Positions 46,496 to 54,628 of a stretch of 64,000 nt of DNA are shown piece by piece. Position numbers and translations under genes: made by a program. The notes under the pieces are model-generated. The model made no database searches. It saw only the letters and a program-made list of their open reading frames with translations, and was not told the DNA's origin. The first letter of the stretch is position 1. Every line of letters starts with the position of its first letter. This DNA is from Cladophialophora immunda (lineage: Eukaryota; Ascomycota; Eurotiomycetes; Chaetothyriales; Herpotrichiellaceae): positions 4,170,042 through 4,234,041 of the forward strand of contig NW_015622545.1 of assembly GCF_000835495.1 (NCBI RefSeq), read 5' to 3'.

Positions 46496-46567
46496 ATGAG
46501 CATGAGCATGAGCATGAGCATGAGCATGAGCATGAGCATGAGCATGAGCATGAACATGAGTATGAGA
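46496..46567. repeat. Hexanucleotide microsatellite (ATGAGC)n
   Basis: Nine perfect atgagc units (46496-46549) are followed by three imperfect ones (atgaac, atgagt, atgaga). The array is open in most frames, giving His-Glu, Met-Ser, Ser-Cys or His-Ala dipeptide runs, so open frames across it are not evidence of coding. Confidence 0.95.
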
Positions 46568-46605
46568 GCCAGGAGAGGGAGAGACTGCGTGCGCGCGTAC
46601 GTGCG

Positions 46606-47115
46606 TGCCCAAATGTTGGTTGGCCGTCGTCTTCGGATGGATGAGCTTTGATTCCGTTGATATACAATGGCCGCTCAGACTCGTGGATGTCGTCGAGGCT
46701 TTTGGGACTTTTAGCAGGACGGACTTTTCCCTTGGGTCTGTCCTCTTGAATTCCAATCCCGTATTCGCGGAGACGGTCGAAGAAACACGAGAATGGATAC
46801 TCGGCGCCGGTCTCTGCTGTTGTCTCCCACCGAAGCTCGTTCGAACTCCGAGGCGTCTTCGTCCTTCCATTAGCACGTCAACCTCGACCTCGTAGCTCTC
46901 CGATCCTAAGGAGAGTGCCGTTCTCCCCGAGGGCCCACTGCTCTGTTGACCCTTGGCGATGTTGAACACGTCTTCTCAAAGCGCCGGGTGAGGATAGTGG
47001 TGGTTTGCCCGAGAGTCTGGCGGCGGCGCAGTTGCTTTTCCAGCGCTGACGGGGACAGAGCTCCATGGCCTGAATGCTGCCCCGATGCCTGAACCCCGTA
47101 AGTGATCGTACTCAT
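46606..47115 (-). CDS. Tentative, unrecognised multi-exon gene
   Basis: A minus-strand frame starts with ATG at 47115 (MSTITYGVQASGQ) and reads to RRRQTLGQTTTILTRRFEK. In a second frame, a coding-like block runs from ~46845 to ~46606 (EYPFSCFFDRLREYGIGIQ, then SLDDIHESERPLYINGIKA) with codon use like true genes. Joining needs one or two introns; a gtgctaatgg branch-like sequence lies at about 46867-46876 between them. The frame then runs into the microsatellite, where the 3' end is unclear. Against it: the ATG is only 60 nt beyond the S8 stop, and no family is recognised. Confidence 0.3.
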
Positions 47116-47174
47116 CCCCGGCACCCAACTCTTCCCAATCGTCACCCTACACCGTTTTGATTCTTCTGCCTTGG

Positions 47175-47687
47175 TTATCGTACCCGACAGATCAGCATGC
47201 CCCCGACCTTCCGTTCCACACACTCTCTTGCCTCCAGAATCCCAATGTCCGTACTGACATACATGCACTCGCCCGGGCGTGTCATCCCCTTGACATATCC
47301 ACTCTTCTGACCCAACACAAGCTTCCTCAAGCCTGCCACATCCATCCATATCCGCCTCGTCGGTTTGGAGACGAGCTCCATCTTCTCGATTACAGGTTCC
47401 GAGTTCCAGTATTTGAGGCCGAGCCAGAGGCGACGGGAGGCGACGTTATGTCGCGTGACGGGGTCAATAGGGTGTGATGGGTCGGACGACGAAGGATGTG
47501 ATAGTAGGTTGTGTGCTGGGGGTGGTGTTGGGCCTCCACGCACGACGGTTGATACGAAGCCCGAGTTTTGCAGTGCGAGCATCAGCTTCAGGTGAAATTT
47601 TGTGTCCGGGATGGAAGTCAGCCCGAGTCGAGCGCGTGAGGCATTCTGGAGATGCGAGCAGGTATTTGCCAGGTGGACAAGGGACAT
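47175..47687 (-). CDS. MRPS8: Mitochondrial small-subunit ribosomal protein S8 (uS8m)
   Basis: Single exon, 170 residues from the ATG at 47687, which follows a run of ten A. The N-terminus MSLVHLANTCSHLQNASRAR, the VVRGGPTPPP loop, and the C-terminal KPTRRIWMDVAGLRKL, GQKSGYVKGMTRPGECMYVST and ARECVERKVGGMLICRV blocks match fungal mitoribosomal S8. It binds the small-subunit rRNA central domain. The frame is open upstream for 90 codons, but no targeting sequence is convincing there, and the conserved family start is this Met. It marks the left housekeeping border of the RiPP region. Confidence 0.95.
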   Translation of the reverse strand: MSLVHLANTCSHLQNASRARLGLTSIPDTKFHLKLMLALQNSGFVSTVVRGGPTPPPAHNLLSHPSSSDPSHPIDPVTRHNVASRRLWLGLKYWNSEPVIEKMELVSKPTRRIWMDVAGLRKLVLGQKSGYVKGMTRPGECMYVSTDIGILEARECVERKVGGMLICRVR

Positions 47688-49800
47688 TTTTTTTTTGAGG
47701 ATGCTCTTGTACTGCTTCAACCTGCGAAAGGAGACTGTTATGAGGAAGCAGATGGGAAGAAGACCGAGGACGTGACCAGTCGTAGAGGTTTTCGTTTGCT
47801 GCTGGTGATCGCGGATTGTCGTCCTCCTGAAGCTGCAAACGGGAGCAATCAAAGTCTCAAGGAGCGTAAGGCAGGATTTGTGGGTGATGCAGAATACATT
47901 GAGCTGTCGCGACGACAGGGTGTGAGGGTGCAGTCTCGGGCCAGAAAAGTTGCGCAAGCCAATGCCAAGGGGAGTGAAAACTGGGTGGAGCTCGCCTCCC
48001 CTTTCGGGACGGGTTGACGCTGCCCTGTGCGCACCCCAGTGATGTTAAAATACATCAAATCTATCATCAACTATAAGATTAAACGTATTGATCTTGAAGA
48101 TTCGTTGTAATACCGAAGCCTAGGAGCCCCTAACGTACCAAAAAGCACGCTATAATACTAGCATCTAGTAATTTGAGATGTAGGCCCTGGTGATGAATGA
48201 TCAAAAGCCACCAACTTGGACGACAGGGTTTCGTTCACGACAGGAGGCCGTGGTGCGCTCACCATTCTTTGGGGTTTGATCACGACATTCTCTACATTCA
48301 CTCGACCGAGTTCAAGGATGGGAGTGTGCTGACACATTGCAATTCAGGCAGTCGGATGCGTTAAAACGTGTAGACAAAGTTATGCAGACTCGAGGGGCCC
48401 AGTAGGCTGTTCCTCATATGTGCAACAAGGAAGTTGAACAGAAGGGTTAGGCGGTGGACGAGATTCCTCGATACAGCTGCGAAGTCAATCCCAAGAGGAG
48501 ATAGAATTTGAAGAGGCGGGGACGTCCATTCAAGCTCATGCTAGCGTTGTTGTGTGTTAAGCGACTTCCTGACCATGTTCCATCTTGGGCAATGGGCATA
48601 TATACTGCCGGAGGCAAAGATGCTCCATTCTCTTTTGCCTCCCCGCAACTTATTCCTGGTGGCGGCTTGCTCCGAGACTTCAAGAACGGCCCGGGGTGTT
48701 TCCAGACTTACCTCAAGAGGCAAAGGGTGCTTAGTACCGAGATGGAAGGTGGAAGGATACTGTGACATGGTTGGCATGGAAGATTCATTCAGACATGCAG
48801 GTGTGGTGCCTTTTCAGAGGTCTCTAAGCATCCTGACTCGAGGTGTCGCGTACGTGAGCTGTTCTTCTCTCCCTGGCCCACCGGTTCACTGCATTTACGG
48901 TTGTATTCTGCAAACCAGATGGCGGGCTTACGCACGTATCCGTCTCTAGGACTCAGGTCTAGAGTGAACGTGAGTGAGGGATGTAACCTATCTAGTGAGG
49001 AGGAGAACCCTGAGGATAGTGTGGAGGACGATAGCAAGGATGCGGGCATACCCACTTGAGTACGTAGGTAGCACAACATAGTGTATACACGGCGATACAC
49101 GAACGTCATAACGAAAGTGGGCTCCTGTCTAAGTACCTGCCTATACTGGGTAGATACCCAGGTATGTATGCTTGGAAGTCCGCCGGGTAAAGGGGCGGCC
49201 GTCGGGAATACCCGCTGTTGAAAATGTTTTTGTCGGACAAAAAGATCCACCGCAGGGCGAGAGGGATATCTCAGACTTGGTCAGGAGTTCTCACGAGAGA
49301 TCTATCCCTGTCTGCATGGCCGATTCTGTTCTAGATGCACGATTCCTACGTTTCTATGCAGGTGGCTGGTACCTTATCTCTGTGCTAAAGGCCCCTGTTC
49401 CTTTCGTCATCCCAGATTCAGGGCCGGCTGCCCTTGCCACTCTCCCTCTACGTTTGCCTGTTCTAGTACATGTAAGCGCAGCCAAGAAATCACAAAGAGC
49501 ACTAAGTACATAGATACATGAATGGATCTACAAGAGCACGGGAATACCTCCACATCCAGACCTTATCAGCAACTTGCAAGACATTCACCTAACGTCATAC
49601 GCCCCTCATGAGTTACATCGGGGATCCAACGGTGCTGGATGCTCCAGTAATGAGAAATCCGTCGACTACTGGGTTAGGAAGGCACTTGTACCAATGGGAG
49701 CTGCACGCAGAGAGCGACCAGGAGTTTTCCGATACTGTTTTCAGATTTCGAAGAAGTCTCTCCCGGGGATTCTTTGCAACTCACACTCCCAGGTCCTGCC
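47688..49800. other. Intergenic region, 2.1 kb, left flank of the RiPP cluster
   Basis: No supported gene. Frames at 48508-48765 (+), 48554-48949 (+) and 49250-48789 (-) lack domain or signal features. The sequence is less GC-rich than its neighbours, with many short TA-rich pieces between 48050 and 48180. The right end must hold the promoter of the first UstYa gene. Confidence 0.4.
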
Positions 49801-50582
49801 ATGGCCCCCTCTACTCCTTTCACGCCGCTCCGAGTCTTCATCTGCGCAGCCATCTTCTTCACAGTAACACTGTTCATTTTCCATGACAATGTCCTCAAGA
49901 CTGTGGTCGACCTACATAAAGAGAGTTGTGGACATGTTAATACAGGGAGCTCCCATGTCGGCCATCAAACTTTTCCCTATGTCTTCACGCCAGATCCTGA
50001 GCTGGGAAGTCTACAGCCTGAAGGCGATCAAGCATGGGATCGTCTGAACACGAAGAAAGGGGGCTTCCTCTGGGTTGAGTACAACGAGACCCTGGATGTG
50101 GCCTATGGGATCTCGATGTTCCACGGTATCCACTGTCTTCAGATACTTCGGCATGCGTTCCAAAGCCAACTGGGCATCACGAGTATGAAAGGAGATCACG
50201 GACACCACTCCCGCATGGAAAGAAATGAGGGAATCCAGCATGAACATGGTCAAAAAGACCGCGACCTCGGCCATCTGGGACATTGTCTGGCGTATATTGC
50301 AGAGGTATGGTCAAGGCTCCCTTGCTTACCTGACATTCAATTCTCTGACCAGCTCCGAAGATGCTTCTCTGCACTGGAGACAGCACCATAGAGCACCCAG
50401 TAACGCGGATCGATGAGAGAACGGGCTTCCTCATCAATGATGGCATCGATGGCCGCGGGGCTCAGCATCAATGTCGAGATATAGATCACCTATGGGCAGT
50501 TGCTCGTTCAACCGAGACGAAGGCCGCAAATATGTGGGATTATAGACCCGGGGACACGGTAGAGTCGGTCTTTTTCCAGTAA
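49801..50582 (+). CDS. UstYa-family (DUF3328) oxidase-like protein, RiPP cluster gene A
   Basis: Exons 49801-50304 and 50361-50582 give 241 residues; the ATG is in GCCATGG context. A membrane anchor lies at about 10-28, followed by a luminal domain. Both family motifs are intact: HGIHC (His108, His111, Cys112) and HLGHC (His158, His161, Cys162). The second motif continues across the junction to MLLC, giving the typical HC-x-x-Y-x8-C spacing. The 3' splice site is therefore AAG before the Met at 50361, not the earlier CAG, which would end the protein after 12 residues. Family knowledge: UstYa/UstYb catalyse oxidative cyclisation of ribosomal peptides in ustiloxin-type pathways. It converges on the precursor gene, 476 bp away. 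Confidence 0.9.
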
Positions 50583-51058
50583 CACAACGCTATTTTACAT
50601 TCCATTGATATTAGCATGTCCACGAACCGAATAGTCTCTGCGAATCAGTCAAAGTAAGAAGTAAAAGTAACCACCATCTTCGTCTCCTGCTTGTACCAAA
50701 ACACCTTCTCCCAACGTTTCAAAGACATGTGAAGTCAAATAGACGGCATTACATCGTGAATAAAGCACCATGGCTTGGGATCCACTTTCTCCCTCTGCGA
50801 GCAAGATTGATTTGAAACACAAAGTTGGGACACTGGCAGCGAAGCAGGACATTGGTAGACTCAATGGAGCAGACGACAACACGAAGTTTCACCACATGAA
50901 TTCCCCTCTTCAAATGCTATTGCACCAAACTACTCTTCAGTAGCCTCACTATTTCCGTCTCCAAGACCGCTTCACCCCCACATCACTTCTCTTCCCACAG
51001 CCTTTTCCTCTTTTCAGATGTCGATCCAGATCAGGTAGCCATCTTTCACGTTCCAGTT
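50583..51058. other. Gap between convergent UstYa gene A and the precursor gene
   Basis: Holds the two 3' ends. No gene or repeat is seen. Confidence 0.5.
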
Positions 51059-51721
51059 CTAGTTGCCGAGGACGTTGAAGTATCCAGTCTCAGGCTCGCG
51101 CTTCTTGTTGCCACTGACAGCAATATACCCAGTCTCAGGCTCTGGCTCGCGCTTTTTGTTGCCGAGGACATTGAAGTATCCAGTCTCGGGCTCGCGCTTC
51201 TTGTTGCCGCTGACGGCAATATAACCAGTCTCAGGCTCGGGTTCACGCTTCTTGTTGCCAAGGATAGCAATGTATCCAGTCTCAGGCTCGGGTTCGCGCT
51301 TCTTGTTGCCCAGGACGTTGAAGTATCCGGTCTCAGGCTCCGGTTCGCGCTTCTTGTTCCCACTGACAGCAATATACCCAGTCTCAGGCTCGGGTTCACG
51401 CTTTTTGTTGCCGAGGATTGCAATATACCCAGTCTCGGGCTCCGGCTCCGGCTCGCGCTTCTTGTTGCCAAGGATAGCGATGTATCCAGTCTCAGGCTCG
51501 GGGTCCCGCTTCTTGTTGCCGCTGACAGCAATGTACCCCGTCTCGGGCTCTCTCTTCACCGCAAGATCTCCACCCCGAGCAACAAGAGCCGGTTCTGTTC
51601 TAGATCATGAGATCTCCAACCATCCTTTCATCCTCGAGAGCTTGGACTCACCAATGACTGGAAATGCCTGAGATGCCGCAGCAAAGAGCATCAGCCCAGC
51701 TAGGAACTTCTTGGAGAACAT
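51059..51721 (-). CDS. Multi-core RiPP precursor peptide (dikaritin/UstA-type)
   Basis: Exons 51721-51652 and 51594-51059 give 201 residues; the 57-nt intron falls just after the signal peptide region. Layout: signal peptide (about 1-19), short leader to Lys37-Arg38 (LVARGGDLAVKR), then ten repeats. Each repeat has an acidic spacer (EPET, EPEPET, DPEPET or EPEPEPET) and GY-x4-GN; all but the last end in KKR. Core variants: YIAVSG in repeats 1, 4, 7 and 9; YIAILG in 2, 3 and 6; YFNVLG in 5, 8 and 10. The stop codon replaces KKR in repeat 10. Family knowledge: such precursors are secreted into the ER/Golgi, cut by Kex2 at KR and cyclised by UstYa proteins. Two UstYa genes flank it. The product and any bioactivity are unknown; a non-RiPP role (repeat pheromone-like peptide) is the main alternative. 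Confidence 0.93.
51062..51550 (-). repeat. Coding tandem array, ten units of 45, 51 or 57 bp
   Basis: The unit is 51 bp (17 codons) in most copies. Copies with a shorter or longer acidic spacer are 45 or 57 bp. The length steps of 6 bp equal one Glu-Pro dipeptide codon pair. Units are nearly identical at DNA level, with scattered synonymous changes (for example cgc/agg Arg and gag/gaa Glu choices), suggesting recent duplication or gene conversion within the array. Confidence 0.93.
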
Positions 51722-52748
51722 GGTGATCAAGACTCGAGCAACGATGTACTCCTGATGTTGACAAGATGCGGATCCTGGGTGAGAGAGTGGGAGAGGTGGA
51801 ATTGCTTCTCGAGCTGCAGATACAACTTTCTGATATTTGGATCATGAGATACCTGGGGAAAGCCTTTATATTATCCCAGAGGTGGTTGGATGCCGTCAGT
51901 AGTCCTGAGTCCTGTTTCTTTCAAGGTGAGCCGTTTGATTACCACTAATTCTAATGACAAAACTGATGGTCGATCGGCGTCTCTGTCATGGTATGAAGAC
52001 ATACCAGAGAAAGATGGTTTGGACAGCCGATCCTCGTCCCCGACCTTCATCCCCATTGCTCTCGTCTCTCTCCCTGCGTAGGTGTTGTCCGAACTGCTGG
52101 TGCCACAAGATGTCTCCACCAACTCGGTCGGATTCAGCTGTATTGAGCATACATCAACCGACCGGTGTGTTGTCAATTAAGAGGACGGATGCAACAACAT
52201 TCCTTCGGGATGGGATCAAGATGAAGAGCAGTCTGGACTTCCCATCGAGGCAACTGGTTGACGGCAGATGGCCCACACGTCAGCTGTGAGGTAGTATTGA
52301 ATGCATTAGAGGATTCTCATCATCGAGATGGCGCTCTCATTTGCTGTACACCCCCTGGATGAAAACATCTTTCTTCCGATGGAAACATTCTCACGGCAGC
52401 TCGCCGCCCAAAGATGGGAACAAATAGCCATGACGTTGATTTCACTGTGGCCAAGGTGACTGAAGATCACCACGAAACCGGACACAAAATCAACCGCCTC
52501 TTGGCCGTCGCTTAATGTCTCTACACCGGGAGTAGTGGGAGATCTGGGGAGTTGATATTACTGCGGTTGGACTCTTCTCGTGCCTATCTAGGGTTGCCTT
52601 TCTCTTCACTTGATTTCCTTCATAACTCCACGTCAAGGGGTGACTGCGTACCCTCCAAACGGCATGAAGGGCTCATACGACCTGGTTCCGGGGAGCGAGG
52701 AGGAGCAGGTAAGTTTCCACACAAAGTGCCAAACGCCATGTTCTGCCC
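51722..52748. promoter_or_regulatory. Shared divergent promoter region of precursor and UstYa gene B
   Basis: About 1 kb between divergent starts, with the TATA-like element on the precursor side. The + frame 51954-52289 has no domain. Divergent arrangement would allow co-regulation of precursor and modifying enzyme. Confidence 0.5.
51863..51870 (-). promoter_or_regulatory. TATA-like element of the precursor gene
   Basis: TATAAAGG on the minus strand, about 142-149 nt before the precursor ATG at 51721. This would allow a 5' leader of roughly 110 nt. Confidence 0.5.
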
Positions 52749-53716
52749 ATGTTGAGAGAAAGTGATATCCAGGGCTTGATCAACGAAATAGCAAGGGCTA
52801 GAAAGAACAAGTCGTGGAGCAAGCTCACCATCTGCTCTATGCTCTCCAATGTCATTCTGTTGGCGGGGATTGTCATGATTGCTGTTTTCAGAAAACCCGC
52901 CGACATAGAATGCTTGAGGAGAACCAACGCTTTCTGTGGGTTTTCCGCAAGACTCTTCTCCCTTTGGATTTGCTTCTCAGACCGCAGCTAACCAAGCATC
53001 TCCCTCCAGCGCCCATTTTATATGATGCGGACATCCCGCTCGAACGCGTCAAGCTCAACGGGACTTTTTTCCCCGCCACGCAGCCGGCCAATTTCTGGCG
53101 GCAAGAGCCCAATCCCGCGCTCGACGAGGCCTGGGACGCCCTCGCGGAGACACCGGCGTTCCTCGTCACCGCCGACGAGGTGAGAAAGGCCGGACGCGAC
53201 CCCGAAAGGGCGGTCCGCGTGCCCGAGTCCTGGGGATTGAGGCCCAAGGGCGACCCCGTGTACTTTGCCCAGATGGATGGGCAGCACTCGATCCACTGCC
53301 TCAACGCCCTCCGCATGTTCGCCTACTTCCCCTACTACTTTGGCCACAAGTGGAAGTCGACGGCCGAGATGCCCGTGTACCAGCAGAACCACCTGAACCA
53401 CTGCGTCGACATGCTGCGGCAGAACCTGATGTGCTCGATCAGCACCGACATCGTCACCTACGAGTGGGTCGAGGCGAACGACACGCCCCAGCCCAACTTC
53501 AGCATCGAGAAGGTGTGCCGCAGCCGCGACGTCATCTGGGACTGGCTCCAGAGGCACAAGCTGCACCTCACCCACGACCAGGACTACCACACGCCCAGAC
53601 CCCCGCCAGGGCAGTACCAGGAGGTCCCCGCCAGCCCTTACTGGTTGGACCTGATCAAGGCCTCGCGGGCCAAGGGGGTGGAGGTGCACAACTATATCGA
53701 ACAGACAGAGATTTAA
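52749..53716 (+). CDS. UstYa-family (DUF3328) oxidase-like protein, RiPP cluster gene B
   Basis: Exons 52749-52935 and 53010-53716 give 297 residues; the intron has a perfect ctaac branch. The junction makes RRTNAFSPILYDADI, matching the family's post-membrane region. An N-terminal cytosolic stretch and a membrane anchor (about 26-47) precede the luminal domain, with KLNGTFF and NPALDEAWDAL typical of DUF3328. Both catalytic motifs are intact: HSIHC (155-159) and HLNHC (190-194), followed by VDMLRQNLMC. Exon 2 is extremely GC-rich at third positions, unlike gene A and the precursor, so the two paralogues have different histories. It probably acts on the precursor next door, possibly as a heterodimer with gene A. 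Confidence 0.92.
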
Positions 53717-54628
53717 GGAACGATGTTGCGAGACATTATTACCTTTGGGTGTACTCGCCCAGCTAGACATGTAGATGTTGTCACGACTGAATCGGTCTTA
53801 TCAGTGAATACCTAGTTTCTCCACTTTTCTCCGACCACTCCCCCCCGTCCCATTGTGGGTAAGCTGGAGGAAGGAAGAGACGGTGGTTATTGACAGCTTT
53901 AGCGAGTCTTTTGCTATCTTGTGGGTCGGGATGTCAGTCTCGCGCCGTGGGGTCTTGCGTGAGATCGACATAATGGTCAGGCTACATATGGACAAGAGTA
54001 GCGATCCATCGACTGGAATCAACCATAACCCATGACCGACCAACAATGTAACATTCAATGGGCACACTTGTCCCAACCCAGGCATGGACGACGGCTGGTC
54101 GAAGGAGGACCTCACATCGGTGATCACTCATGTTGGCTTTACCCCAGAGGAGAATTGCGTCGGGCGAGATTTCGCCAGCAGGCGTTCCCACTGGGGCTGC
54201 TCTCAGCAGTCATCCCTGATACTGCTCACGCATGTGTGGACATCGCCTCGCTAGGAAGCATTTGCCTTGGTGGTAATTATGTAGCATTTTAGCTTGGATC
54301 CTGTAAGGTGCCCACATCGCCATAACCGAATGACTTGGGCCCTTGGGGTGAGTCGCACGTGAGCTCTCCGTCGCTTTTACTCTTCCAGGTTGAGTTTTGT
54401 GATTAGCCGGATCGGGACGAGGATGGTGCCGCCCTGTTGCTCACCCGTCACCCAGGCGCTCGAGTCAAATAACACCACCTCACGTTGCATCTGACATTAC
54501 TCTCAGGGTACTTGAAGATGTATAAAGAATATCTTTACAGAGAGAGCCTATCTGTCTAATGCCTCGGCCGCTCTCTCACGCTTCAAACCCGGCAAAGCGC
54601 GCACGGGCTGAGGAGGTCATCGAGCAGG
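53717..54628. other. Gap between convergent genes, right flank of the core cluster
   Basis: No gene seen; only short frames. It holds the 3' ends of UstYa gene B and the membrane protein gene. Confidence 0.45.

Larger units (their letters stand above)
45712..47174. other. Gap between convergent RPN2 and mitoribosomal S8 genes
   Basis: Contains the hexanucleotide microsatellite at 46496-46567 and the tentative minus-strand gene at 46606-47115, both listed separately. The remainder (45734-46490) has only short frames. Confidence 0.4.

Noticed and set aside
46290..46667. Ser-Cys or His-Ala dipeptide-repeat ORFs through the microsatellite
   Set aside because: Open only because of the hexanucleotide repeat; no evidence that the repeat itself is translated.
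50305..50391. Intron-retained 3' end of UstYa gene A (stop at 50391)
   Set aside because: It would replace the conserved Cys-containing C-terminal part; splicing to 50361 restores family spacing.
51046..51531. Ser/Leu/Arg-rich frames on both strands over the precursor repeat array
   Set aside because: Any frame across a stop-free tandem array stays open; only one frame gives signal peptide, leader and dibasic sites together.
51252..51671. Possibility that the precursor array is a CRISPR or intergenic satellite
   Set aside because: Unit length equals whole codons, variation is synonymous or confined to core types, and KKR sites are kept; this is a coding repeat.
53018..53770. 250-codon minus-strand frame opposite UstYa gene B
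   Set aside because: Val/Gly/Asp-rich shadow of the GC3-rich exon; UstYa motifs lie on the + strand.
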